Positions 34,657-45,365 of a stretch of 64,000 bases of DNA are shown here, in pieces. The stretch is from Artemisia argyi (taxonomy: Eukaryota; Streptophyta; Magnoliopsida; Asterales; Asteraceae), in NCBI GenBank assembly GCA_030686995.1, contig CM060697.1, positions 105,275,272 to 105,339,271 on the forward strand. Reading direction: 5' to 3'. The position numbers and the translations under genes were made by a program. Below the pieces are notes generated by a model that was not told the DNA's origin, made no database searches, and saw only the letters and a program-made list of their open reading frames with translations. Position 1 is the stretch's first letter. Each line of letters starts with the position of its first letter.

Positions 34657-35310
34657 AATTGCTTTCTTTTCTTTTCTTCAACCTTATTTTTGCACTTTCA
34701 ATCGAGTCTAGGATTTCCATAACTAAATGCTCTTCATGAAATGAATATGCATAATTTACATTAAAACCAAATAATTAAAGATCCTCTTACAATTTTTTTA
34801 CACTACGTTTCAATTTTTTTGTTAAACAGATTGTTGAATAATGCTAAAAACGTTTTTCTCTTAAATCATGCATGATACTTCAAATGTAATTGTCAAATTA
34901 TATAATCAAATATATATTTTTGACATTCATGGATTAGAAAGTATTTGGATTGCTTCTTAGGATATTCTCATTTTCGCATTAGGAGTCGAAGCAATTGCAT
35001 CCTCACATATGTTGCATATCTGCACACACTAGAACTAAGTCAAAAATCAATTTGTCACATTTGTTCCATCACTAGCTTCCCACTCACTAGTTGCCTTGGC
35101 CCTTGCACTGGTTGTCTTAGGATACATGAGTTGCTTATTTGTCCCTTTACATTATTGTCTTTGCATGAAATCTTATTATATGCTTAGTTGCCTACATGTA
35201 TACATTTCATGCTTTGATTAGTTGCCTAAAGAGATGGACTTGCCCAAAACCTAACCTCCTAACAAACATCTTTCTGTAAAAATTTCTGCCAAAAACCACT
35301 TCTGGCAATC
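34657..35310. other. No gene recognised
   Basis: AT-rich sequence between the copia remnant and the next GC hairpin module. The small open frame near 34,945-35,187 is unremarkable. Confidence 0.4.
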
Positions 35311-35311
35311 C

Positions 35312-35419
35312 GGGAACCTAACCCTGGGCGGCCCCCATAATTATCAAGGGCGGCCCCTTTAATTTTAAGGGGGCCAACCATTAATTAAGGGGGCCGGCCA
35401 CCTGTTGGTCGAGGTTCCC
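35312..35419 (+). promoter_or_regulatory. GC-rich hairpin module, family 2, copy b
   Basis: The same GGGCGGCCCC/TTAATT core as at 32,090, here enclosed by different arms, GGGAACCT and AGGTTCCC, which pair perfectly. TATAAATA follows at 35,546-35,553. Confidence 0.65.
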
Positions 35420-35592
35420 TGATTGACTTATGCTTTTTAGCCCATCTCACCCTACTTTGATTCTTCACTTCCCTAATTTCACAAACACATTTTGTCTAGC
35501 AAATCCTTAACTTATTATCCTTCCATTAATACATAATCATCTCACTATAAATACCTCTCATCATCACATATCCTTGATCAACCATTCCAATC

Positions 35593-36249
35593 ATGACTTC
35601 TCCCAACAAACCTAAATCAAAATCCTCCAAGCTTGCAAGGATGACCGAAAAGCCCATGTGGCGTAAGAAACAAAGCCCTCGAAATAAATCCATCGCAACA
35701 AGCAAATTTGGTAATCAATCAACACCTCCAAACACTTACTTTCCCAACTACACTCCAAACCCACAAAAACACTCCTTTGAACCACTCTATAAACCTTACC
35801 ACAATGGCCAAACATCCAACTTCATCCCAAATCACACATCTTAACTTCCATCCAACTACAATGATCCTTATCACTTTGGTCAATCATCAAACTACACATC
35901 CAATAACTTCACTACCAACTACATAACCCATATTCATCCACCTCCACAAAATGATTCACTCCACATCACCACGGAAAGGCAAAAGTTCCATGAAGAAATC
36001 AACCAAATCCGTGATCTTTGTGATCTTAACGCCATGCACCTTGCACAATGCAACTTGCACAAACCTCCCTCCTCTCCATACTCCAATTGTCTACCTCACT
36101 CACTAAACCTAGATCAAGTCATCAACCACACCCACTATTGTCCTTGTTGCTACTTCCTCCAAAAACAAATCCTTGACCTAAGTGAAGACATTGCGTGGAT
36201 CGAATATCTTCTCACCCGTCCTCATCCAATACCTCCACTAATTCGGTAA
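35593..36249 (+). pseudogene. Unrecognised 218-codon frame with one internal stop
   Basis: A continuous frame from ATG 35,593 to TAA 36,247-36,249, broken only by one TAA at 35,842-35,844 after codon 83. The first part is rich in Lys, Ser, Asn, Pro and His (KSKSSKLARMTEKPMW at the start). The second part continues in the same compositional style (SNYNDPYHFGQSSNYTSNN) into a Cys- and His-containing C-terminus (CDLNAMHLAQCNLH, HYCPCCYFLQKQIL, DLSEDIAWIEYLL). The stop would be a single C-to-T change of a CAA codon. A TATAAATA lies 40 bp upstream of the ATG, giving a short leader. It sits between two GC hairpin modules (35,312 and 36,720). I recognise no domain; it may belong to a non-autonomous retroelement or be a captured gene. 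Confidence 0.55.
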
Positions 36250-36719
36250 AACATACCTAGATCCACTCCTTCCGCTCCACACCCCTCACCATCATACCAC
36301 TAAATTCAATCACCATGATTCCATCTTCAAATAAAATCATCACAAACTTTTGTACCCCATGCAAGTTCAAGAGACCTCGAGTCGGCAACTTAATATTATC
36401 TAATGTAGTTTGCTAGAAAAGCATATATGCCTATACATATGCCTTTGTACTAAAGATTATATCTTCAACATAATCTACTTAAATAATCAATGAATGTTTA
36501 TTGTGTTTTATTATTGCTATTTGCTTTATTAGTATGCATGAATTTCTCTTTGGTTTAGAATCTATGTGTGCATGATTAATATATGATTACATATGAATTA
36601 CTTGACTTTCTAATAGACCAAAACTAATATGAAATGTCCCAATAGAGCTTGTTGCAAACACAAAACAAAAATAAACCATTTTTAGAAAAATTTTGAAATT
36701 TGGTCGCCTGGCATGTTAC
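36250..36719. other. 3' flank of the unrecognised frame, no gene seen
   Basis: AT-rich, with 'aatgaatgttt' and 'tcaatgaatg' words that could serve in 3'-end formation near 36,490. Nothing else is recognised. Confidence 0.35.
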
Positions 36720-36812
36720 CAGATGGGCGGCCCCCTTAATTATCAAGGGCGGCCCCTTTAGTTTTAAGGGGGGCGGCCATGAATTAAGGGGACCGGCCAT
36801 CTGTAAATTTTT
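36720..36812 (+). promoter_or_regulatory. GC-rich hairpin module, family 2, copy c
   Basis: Core near-identical to the 35,330 copy. Flanked by CCAGAT and ATCTG, with further imperfect AT pairing outside. No TATA box is obvious just downstream. Confidence 0.6.
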
Positions 36813-37468
36813 CATATTTTTCTGAATAGTTTAACTATTTTTCTCATTTTATTTTAGTTTTAAATCATTTTTTAATTACTTTTTAATAAAGAAAAATCAA
36901 ATAAAAATCATAAAAGTTCTGAAAAAATCCAAAAATATTTTAGGAATTTCTTTTCTGTTATTTTAGAATTTTCAAAGTTAATTTTGTATTTTTCCATTTA
37001 TTTTTACATTTTCTTTTATTTTTAATTGCTTTTTATATTCCAAAAATAGAAATTAATTCATAGAAAATAAATAAAAAGTCAAAAAAATATTTTTCTTTTT
37101 CTCAAAATTATTTTAAGTTATTTAAGATTTTTAGAAACTTGTTTCATATTTCTAGGATATTTTTTTATAAAGTTACGCTTTAATTCGTTTTTTGTACATT
37201 TTAAACTCGCGTTTGAATTTCCGTTTTCAGTTTTAAATCATTTTTGCATACATAGCTTGTACTTTCTGCTTATTCTATCATTTCATACCACTATTTGAAT
37301 TTCATAATCAAAATTTTCACTTTCCCACTTTTCACGACATGATTCACGAATCGAATTTTACGATTTCATTCACTCCTTCACGGGATACGACTCGGGTAAT
37401 CCGTATTTCTTACGGATTTCCTTGAACTTATAAATATATATAATATAAGTTGATTTTCAAACAATCAG
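36813..37468. repeat. AT-rich retroelement-like sequence
   Basis: Dominated by TTTTT/AAAAT words. Ends with the 'cgggatacgactcgggtaatccg' phrase (37,382) that also occurs in variant form at about 2,956, typical of LTR-proximal sequence in plant gypsy elements. No gene. Confidence 0.4.
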
Positions 37469-37955
37469 TGAGCATCGATATTGTTTAATATCGGAGTGAA
37501 TTGTAACAGTTTGTAGTCCACCAAAAGGATTATACTAGAGTGAATAGTATAGTGTCGTGGATTCGCAACTGGACGTACGGATGGTATAAACCCCCCATCC
37601 CAAACCAGTATATCATGGTGTCTCTTTACTCACTTTATATACTTGTGTTTGTATTAGTGGTTGTTCTTGTTTAAACCACTTGGTGATCCTCTTGGCTTAA
37701 AGTTTTTAAACATCTAAAAATTCGAAGAAACCGTATTCACCCACCCTCTACGGTTCTACAGTTTGGGAAATAAGTGTATGTTTTACTATGTGAAATAGTA
37801 TGAAAAGTGTAGAGAGCATTCGAGTGAGTCGAGGGGTCTCAATTGTGAGAGGTGTCTTATATTTATAGAAAAACATTTAAGGTTTAAGGATAAACCCCAC
37901 AAGAATGATCAACCGGCTGTTAGACATGCCATGTGTTGCTCATCTTGGTGTAGAC
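37469..37955 (+). repeat. 487-bp direct repeat, copy 1 (TG...CA)
   Basis: Begins GTGAGCATCGATATTG and ends GGTGTAGACA. It is repeated at 38,586-39,073 with about 95 percent similarity by eye. The TG...CA ends would suit short LTRs, but no primer site, polypurine tract or TSD was found, so a tandem duplication is equally possible. Confidence 0.8.
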
Positions 37956-38585
37956 ATTAGATTGATTAATGTTAAGGTTTTGTGTGAAGTACAATTGGGG
38001 GTTTAGCAAGGTAAGGTAGTTATAAGGTCAACACCCAAAGATTTGGGAAAATATTTACAGGCGCCTGGCGCGCTGCCCACACATTGACGCGTGGGTGACG
38101 CGCCAGCCTCGGTAAAATTTTCCCAAGTCTGGGTTTTGCCTATAAATACCATGCCTTGCCTCTTGTATTCCTCACCCCTTGCCATTATTCTTTCTCTGTA
38201 ATCTCTCTATCTCTCTTGTGTTCTTAGTAAAACACACTTACATCTTTGAAAGAACACATCTCCTTGCAAGGGAATAATCACAAGAACCTAATCCACTCTT
38301 GTGATTGTGTCGAGGGTCTTCTATCTTATACCCTTTCTACTACAATCGAGTCTCTAGGTTAGGTTAGGGCTTGATTGAACAAACAATCTTTTTCATTCAT
38401 TTGTTTGTAAGGGAAGTCTTGTATCTTTGTGACCAAGCCTAGATCATTGGGGATCTAGTTGGGGTTTGATACTTTCGGGTGGAAGTTTTAGTTGTGGTCT
38501 TGGTGACCCTTTGGTTAAGTCGAATCACGAGATTCTTTAGGGTGGTTTCCGAGGGCGGAATACCGTGGGAGTAACTCCTTCTTTG
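37956..38585 (+). repeat. 630-bp repeat, uninterrupted copy (empty site of the CACTA)
   Basis: From 'ttagattgattaatg' to 'cttctttgtgag'. It contains a family 1 GC hairpin (38,045-38,124), TATAAATA at 38,141-38,148 and a presumed leader. The copy at 14,433/29,061 is the same sequence split by the CACTA inside this TATA box. Possibly part of an LTR. Confidence 0.85.
38045..38124 (+). promoter_or_regulatory. GC-rich hairpin, family 1, copy c
   Basis: Outer arms GGGAAAATATTTAC and GGTAAAATTTTCCC enclose the core CTGGCGCG...CGCGCCAG with inner GCCCAC/GTGGGT. The hairpin ends 17 bp before the TATA box. Confidence 0.7.
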
Positions 38586-39073
38586 TGAGCATCGATGTTG
38601 TTGAATATCGGTGGAGTGAATTGTAACAGTTTGTAGTCCACCGAAAGGATTATACTAGAGCGAATAGTATAGTGTCGTGGATTCGCAACTGGAGGTACGG
38701 ATGGTATAAACCCCCCATCCCGAACCAGTATATATCGTGGTGTCTCTTTATTCGCTTTATATACTTGTGTTTATATTAGTGGCTGTTCTTGTTTAAACCA
38801 CTTGGTGATCCTCTTGGCTTAAAGTTTTTAAACATCTAAAAAGCCGAAGAAACCGTATTCACCCCCTACAGTTCTACAGTTTGGGATTTAAGTGTATGTT
38901 TTACTATGTGAAATAGTATGAAAAGTGTAGAGAGCATTCGAGTGAGTCAAGGGGTCTCAATAGTGAGAGGTGTCTTATATTTATAGAAAAACATTTAAGG
39001 TTTAAGGATAAACCCCACAAGAATGATCAAACGGCTGTTAGACATGCCATGTGTTGCTCATCCTGGTGTAGAC
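38586..39073 (+). repeat. 487-bp direct repeat, copy 2
   Basis: Partner of 37,469-37,955. It contains 'attgtaacagtttgtagtcc', 'gatggtataaaccccccatc' and 'aggtgtcttatatttatag' in the same order. Confidence 0.8.
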
Positions 39074-39958
39074 AAGAGCGACGGGTAGCGCTCTCTCCTT
39101 GGCTCGTATCAGGTTGTGACTGTTTCCTTTGTTTTTGCTAAAGTGTCTCATATTGTCATATGTTAGATGGCACGTCTTTAACCGTTAGTGATAGTTGAGA
39201 GACAGTTGTCCCATGCGTGTCTGTTACATGATACGAGAGGTCTTCTAGGCTAGGTGTAGCCTGGGAATGTAGTTGGACTTTATCAAGTGTTGATAAAGGG
39301 ACCTGTTGAGTGTTTTTGTTAGGCTTGATATATATGTTTATTGGGTTTGGGCTATTAATATTGATACGCTATTTGGTCACAGTCAAGTATTATAGCATGA
39401 GCCAGTAGTATGATGTTTGAAACTTGGAATATGTGTAAAATCCTTCAGGTTGGTAATACAAATCTCCAGGTTGAGGACGAAGTCTCCCTAGTCTAAGCGC
39501 TTGCAGGACTGATAGGCCAAGATCAGACTGGCCTGATTTGCACTTCAATGCGATATTGATTTGCATATCTTCTGCATTGAATCTTTGCATGAGAACGGCA
39601 AGAGAATCTTTTCGAAGTGATTTCAACTCTAGTCAAATCGCTGTTTTGGCGGCCTCTGAGCACGTCCTTTTTATTGTTCATGACAGTAGTCAGTTAGTAA
39701 TTGAACGGCGTCTCACAAGGCGTGAAGGTCACACGCATGTCGTGTAGTCTGCTAGTCATTGGGCTATTGCAACATGTAACCCACCAACTCTAATTTTTTC
39801 CTATAACTAGGGCCAAAAAGCATTGGAGGTTAAATCAAACCCATTTTTGTTAAAAAAATTTATAACTTTCCCTTCCTTTTTTGGCGATTAGTTCCGGTCC
39901 TAAAAAACCTTTTGTGATCAAAGGATCTTTTAAGGCTTTTTTCGGGGAAGGTGCCTGG
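39074..39958. other. No gene recognised
   Basis: Mixed sequence left of the solo LTR. Small open frames at 39,390-39,626 (-) and 39,538-39,747 (+) overlap each other and match nothing I know. Confidence 0.4.
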
Positions 39959-41392
39959 TGATACGTGGGAATTGCACCAGGTTTTACCTCTCAAGGGATC
40001 TCGAGAAGCTTACAACCCCCACCAGGCAGTGTACCTGATCGTTGTAGTATAGTACAGTGACAAGTACCGGGGGATTGATCGTTCAACTCAGGAATAGTGT
40101 CGCTAGGATTAGAAAGCCTCCTAAACTAGGTCTAGAGGTGAGGGATGATTCTTTTTTGTATTTTTATATTTTATTAAAGCAAGTAAAATCTCGGGTTTTG
40201 GAAGAGTGGGCGGAATTAGTTGCTAGCGAATTAACCCAATTTACTAAAATGCAATCAAAATAAAATAATAGAAATGAAAATAAAACTAATTATACTAATG
40301 TGGTGTAAACAATGATTAGGAAAGTTGTGTTTACTTAGATTTCATTACTCCCTAGATATCTTTTACAGGTTGATAGCTTGTTACAATTGCATGGATGACG
40401 GGTCATATTTCTTAATACTAGTCGTAGGGTCGTGTACAATATTCCCTAACTCTATAGGATCCTACTTCACTCCAATGTCGAGCCGTTAGAAGCTCCTAAC
40501 ATGGGATCATTAGAATTCTCCTACGCATTAAATACAACCAAAAATCATAGTACACCTCCGATCATGTTTCTTAAGACGTTCAAGCAAGTTACCAATGGAA
40601 GTCTGCCAATTTTCTTAAGCCTAACATCGAATACAATCATCCGTAACAACTATAAACAAACAATCAACTCATAATTAACATCTAAGTTTCACTACATCTA
40701 AGCAAACACAAAAGAAATCTAGCCTAGCATGTTAAATTGAAGACAAGCGTAAGATATAATCAAACAACACATAGACATATTGAATGATTTGAAAGAGTAC
40801 TTATCTTTAATTGAACATGAAAGATTCAAAGGGTTGGAACCCTTGAAAAAGCTGTAAAATTCGGCCTAGGGTTTTTCCCTCAAAGTTGCACACTAATGAA
40901 TGAAATTTGGAAAACTATATATAGATTACAACTGGTGACGGCCTCATGTATTAAGTTGTGACGCCGTCAACTCGCCGCCATAATAGAAATCGTATTGCCT
41001 AGATCTGATTTTGACGCCGTCATGTGTAAAATTCCTCTGGGCCGTCACTTGTGTTTTGATCCTGACGGCCTTGGTGACGCCGTCAGGTCCTATAGTTAAA
41101 AATCCTATGGACCGTCACGTGTATTTTTCACATCCACCTCTTTTGTAACTCTTGACGCCATCATTAAGGAAGTTGTGATGCCGTCAGGTACTATTCCCAG
41201 CAAGGAAAATTAAGACTTTGCCGTTTTCTTCACTTTTATGCTCCAAAAACGTCCAAAATGCTTCGTTTTCCAGATTTCTCTCCAAAAGTACCTAAAATGA
41301 CAAAAAGAACGATTTAGGGCAATAATTGATCAAATAATCTCGAATTCGGGCTTAAATGACCCCTTAAAAGTGGTTCACTTTTCGCCTCATCA
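39959..41392 (-). mobile_element. Probable solo LTR of a gypsy-like element
   Basis: TGATACGTGGG at the left and CGCCTCATCA at the right give TG...CA ends. The flanks are CCTGG (39,954-39,958) and CCTAG (41,393-41,397), a 5-bp target duplication with one mismatch. On the minus strand it reads TGATGAGGCG at its start. A TATATATA lies at 40,916-40,923, preceded by a GACGGCGTCA-rich cluster. No second LTR or internal coding sequence is present. It sits just upstream of copy 2 of the unknown gene. Confidence 0.6.
40934..41190 (-). promoter_or_regulatory. GACGCCGTCA cluster upstream of the solo-LTR TATA
   Basis: At least seven GACGCCGTCA or GACGGCC/GGCCGTCA words occur in both orientations over about 250 bp. 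GACGGCGTC and GACGCCGTC are mutually complementary, so several alternative hairpins are possible. The cluster ends 11 bp upstream (minus strand) of TATATATA. Confidence 0.55.
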
Positions 41393-41584
41393 CCTAGCGA
41401 AGGTTAGTTTTGTTCTTTTGTTGCAAGGAGAAATTTGTTTATTTGTTTGGCTCCAGTTTTGATCTGTCGAAGTTTGGGTTTTAAGCGTTAAAAATCATGA
41501 TCTCATGCCTAATTACAAATAAACTTTGTAGTATACATTTCGTGTTTGTAGGCTGATCATGTGTTTTTGTTTGCTTTTGTAGCA

Positions 41585-42783
41585 ATGGATGTTCTTTCCT
41601 TTCTTGATAGTTCTGATGACGAGGGTGAGCTGGTTAGGCCTCCCACAGACCTTCATGGTGAGGTTGTAACTCCTTTGCTATCTATGCCTGAGGTTGGGAT
41701 TCCCCGAGCTCTATTGACCCTAGTGGAATCCCAAGGTTAACCATGAAATGGAGGATGTGGAGGGTGGTACTAATTATAATTCGTATGTGGACATTATTGC
41801 GTTATATGAGTTGGTTGTAGAAGGTTCATTGAATGAGACTCCGGTTACTCATGTGATGGGTTGTGTACTTGTCTAACGTCATTGAGAAGCCATAGTCGAA
41901 TTTCGGAGGTCTCGGCCTTTACAAAGATTGCTCTTGAATCTGACCAGGGTGTGTGTGGCCATCCTGGTAAGAGGCTTTAGTGTTGTACTGAACATCCAGG
42001 AGCAGGTGATTGGACCGTTCTGAACGAGGCTACTATTGTTGGTCATCCGATAGTCGTTGATACCCGTGAAGTAGAAAAATATGGTTATGAAGCGCCTGCT
42101 ACTTGGGTTGACTTAGCTCTAGAACCCTTTCAGTGGTTGTATTGATGCGTTTTACTACTGAAAATAGTGATGTTTAGGAATCAATTGTTTTTATCGGACC
42201 TTCATTATGGAATATGCCCATGCCCTTTGCATCCTTGTATTTGTTTATATGGTGCCAACTTTGTTGTGATACATTGTGACATGCTGCTTTATTGTATTGA
42301 AAGGTAGTAATATTGGTAGTACAAGGGTTGGGACTTCGTAAGAGAGTCCAACATTGCCCTTCCACACTACGTTGGGAGTGGATGGCCTTATAACGGAACC
42401 TTCTTCCAAACGAGCTTATCTTGGGGCCATTTGCCCCTCCTCCCACATCGTTCCTGGTGAGCATCCTCCCATTGCTGCTACTCGAGAGTCCCTCGATCAG
42501 GCCTTGTGATATCTTATTTGGGGGTATGATGTGTTGCTTCAAGGAGTTGAGTTGAATAACTCGGCTGTGAGGGAGGTTGCTAGACTGAGAGCAACCTTGG
42601 AGCAGGGCGAGTGGTTGGCCTCTCAGTTCAAGGAAGAGCTAAAAGAGGAAGAAGAGTGTTCGTATGGAGAGAAAATCTCCTTGACTACTAAACTCATATG
42701 GGTCGTGGAAGAGAAGGAAGTTGTTCTCAAGGAGAAGGCAACTATTTTGGAAAAGATGTTGGCTGAGAAGGGTGACAACTAAG
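41585..42783 (+). pseudogene. Degenerate unknown gene with coiled coil, copy 2
   Basis: Sister of 3,109-4,308. The ATG at 41,585 follows TTTTGTAG, a splice-acceptor-like sequence also present in copy 1, and begins MDVLSFLDSSDDEGELVRPP. The frame soon breaks near 41,700. A C-terminal open stretch at 42,531-42,780 (83 codons) again ends in a Glu/Lys-rich coiled coil (LKEEEECSYGEKISL, then EKEVVLKEKATILEKMLAEK) and the same GDN end before TAA. Two independent copies sharing the end and start but broken at different places suggest the ancestor coded for a protein of roughly 350-400 residues. Family unknown; it could be a retroelement gag-like gene. Confidence 0.5.
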
Positions 42784-43870
42784 ATATGTATTGGTTTGTT
42801 TTAGCCTAGGTAGGATTTTGCGTTTGATCAAGGATTTGTGGCCTAGATCCTTAATGAAATTAACATTATAGTCAAAATCTTCCCTTTTGGGGAAGGATTT
42901 AATATTGAAATGAAAATAATCCTCATTGTGTAACAAAATCCAAAACACTTCTTTAAAGAATAAAATGTATTTTTGCTTAGAAGACATAAACATACTATTT
43001 TTAGATTAAATACTTTTAACAATTGGAAATCATCTATCCACTTTGATTCAGCACTTATTAAGCATCATAAAAAAGAAACTGTAATATTGTGTCTTATATA
43101 ATAGAGTTTGTGGATGAATTTTTAAAATTATTCGTGTGAGGATTAAATAAAAAAAAAAAAAGTTTCAAAAGTTGTCATGCATTTTATTAAAATTTTGGGT
43201 GAAAATTGTTAAGGCAACTATTTCATTAAAGAAACATTACTTGAATTTTTATGTAATAATTTAAGTTTGAAATGGTATCTTGTGGATAAACATTACTCAA
43301 ATTTAAGTTTTCTATGTTTTAAGGTATAAACATACATGTTTATATGTAGTATGGATCTATATTAAAGATAGTTTCATCTTCTGTATTTGAAAACTTCCGA
43401 CGTGGGTATGTGTAGTGCGAAGTGTTTATGAGCATTTAATTAGCGTTGACCGTTAAGTGTTGTAATTTTAATTCTCAATTGGCAAGTAACAAAGAGCTTT
43501 ATTTTATTTTTATTTTTTTGTGGAGATGCTCTTTTCCCGACGTTTTATGAATTAACATTTAAGAGCGTCGGGCATTTAACAGTTGTGATAATACAAAATT
43601 ATATCATTTTACACATTATTATTACAACTAAAGTACGTTATCAAACGTTTTTTATAAGAAAAACAGCCAGTGCTTGCAACACTTCTTACAACTACTGTTA
43701 CTTTGTTAAACACACACACGATCAAAGATGGTCTAATAATATTTTTACTTGCACATATAAATTAATCGCTTGATAGTGAAAAACAGACTCATGTTCCTCT
43801 TCGAGTAAAAAATTGAACACGTGTCACTAAAAAAATTGCAGAACAGGGAGATCCGAAGACTATCTTTATT
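42784..43870 (+). repeat. Duplication unit, copy 2, left part
   Basis: 42,784-43,080 matches 4,309-4,402 and then 4,857-5,060, with about 455 bp missing. After a divergent stretch, 43,430-43,860 matches 7,300-7,735, so nearly the whole copia gag seen in copy 1 is absent here. No gene. Confidence 0.6.
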
Positions 43871-44220
43871 GGCAAACTGATTCGACCGATCGAAGTATAT
43901 AAGACAAAAAATTACTCAATATTATATTAAAATATTACAAAAGAAAGAAAGAGAATGGAACGACCCGGTGACCTCCAAAACTTTGAGCCAATCTTGCCAC
44001 ATGTCACTCTCTGAAAAAAAGAGAAAAAAGAAATACATATTTTTGGTTTGATAAAATGTTGACCGAAAGATAGTTGCCGGAAAAAATAAACTCGTCGGAG
44101 AAGAAGGAGAAGAAAAAAGAAAGCACAATTATAGATAAAAGAAAAATATGTTAGCAAATGAATGGCCACTTGCTTTTTATTGTTGAAACTTTGGTTCCTG
44201 TTGTTTCTTTTTGTTTATTA

Positions 44221-44225
<5 letters not shown>

Positions 44226-44264
<39 letters not shown>
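44226..44264. repeat. Poly-T tract
   Basis: About 39 consecutive T. A homopolymer of this length may be imprecise in the assembly. Confidence 0.9.
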
Positions 44265-44268
<4 letters not shown>

Positions 44269-44906
44269 ATATAAGTTTAAACTTAAGCATTAATTTGGGC
44301 TTCAACGTTAAAGTAATTTGTTTGGTGTATATAAAGTTTTGTGAGCTAATTTTTAATATAATAATTTGTTAATGGTTATATTTTGAAGTTTAAGTAATTA
44401 AATTAAATAGATAATAAATAATATTATATTTTATGTTAGGTTGTTGATAAATGGTAAAAAGTTGAGATTAGTTGTATGTATAGGTTGTATATGTGTAAGA
44501 GTAAGGCCACTGGGTGCAGCTCGTTGGAGCACGTCGCTAGTCCAACATGGCACCTCGCCAGTGCACCCCCACCCTTCATTTTTTCTTGCCACTATGAAGC
44601 CCATCGTCTGCACGACGAGGCAAGTTTCCTGACAATGTCAATTTTTTTCCCTTTTTTTTAAAATATGTAAGTGTTTATATTTATGGTTTGTAAATATAAT
44701 ATTTTGTAAACTTGTAAAGTTTTTTTTTTTTTTTTTTTATAAAACTTGTAATATTTTATAAAACTTGTAATGTTTTTTGAAGTATGAAATGAAAATACAT
44801 TAAACATCTAAATGAAATACATTAAACATGGAATTGAAATTACATTAAATAACGTACGGTAACTAAAACATTAAACTACGATACGGTAATTAAAATAAAC
44901 TACGAA

Positions 44907-45365
44907 TTAATAAAATGAATCATTTGAGACCCAACCTTCATCCTCACTCGAAGTATTTGATTGCTGAGGGCCAAGCCCCATTTCCCACCGATATTTTGCT
45001 TCCGTTCGTTCCCGCTCCCTACAAGCAGCTTCCTCACGTGCTTCGTCTTGTTGAATTTCTCTGAAGTTTTCTTCATCTTGCTCCAGTTTTCGGAGCTGTT
45101 CATCAGTCAACCCAAACGGATTGGGTTGGTATTCCACCGATGGATTGTTAGCCGGTGGAAAGAGAATTTCCGGTGGAGTGTTTTGTGGTTGATTCTTATA
45201 TGGGAATACATGAAACAGATATATAGGTGGAGTGTTTTGTTGTTCATTTTCATTTGGGGATATCGGAAAGAGATATTTCGGTGGGGTGTGATAAACTGAT
45301 TCATTATCTGGTGAAGTGTTGTGTGACATTGTTGTATGAGTTGTGTGTGAGTTGTTTGTGTGCAA
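44907..45365 (-). CDS. Unknown 152-residue protein, TPP repeats plus charged helix
   Basis: Intact 152-codon frame; I do not recognise a family. Residues 1-20 are Thr/His/Asn-rich. At about 25-75 there are three imperfect repeats of roughly 18 residues built on (H/N)TPPxxLF (HTPPKYLFPISP, NTPPIYLFHVFP, NTPPEILFPPAN). Residues about 85-130 form a strongly charged, probably helical or coiled-coil region (LTDEQLRKLEQDEENFREIQ, then a run of Glu and Arg). The C-terminus is acidic (SSEDEGWVSNDS). No signal peptide or membrane segment is seen. The TATA box is at 45,377-45,384 on the minus strand, with a short leader. It is transcribed away from the ORF at 45,594 and lies inside the Harbinger-like element. 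It could be an accessory transposition protein or a captured host gene. Confidence 0.6.
   Translation of the reverse strand: MHTNNSHTTHTTMSHNTSPDNESVYHTPPKYLFPISPNENEQQNTPPIYLFHVFPYKNQPQNTPPEILFPPANNPSVEYQPNPFGLTDEQLRKLEQDEENFREIQQDEAREEAACRERERTEAKYRWEMGLGPQQSNTSSEDEGWVSNDSFY

Noticed and set aside
37469..39073. 487-bp direct repeats as LTRs of a tiny retrotransposon (TG...CA ends)
   Set aside because: No primer-binding site, polypurine tract or target duplication, and the 630-bp middle occurs alone elsewhere. Kept as a direct repeat only.
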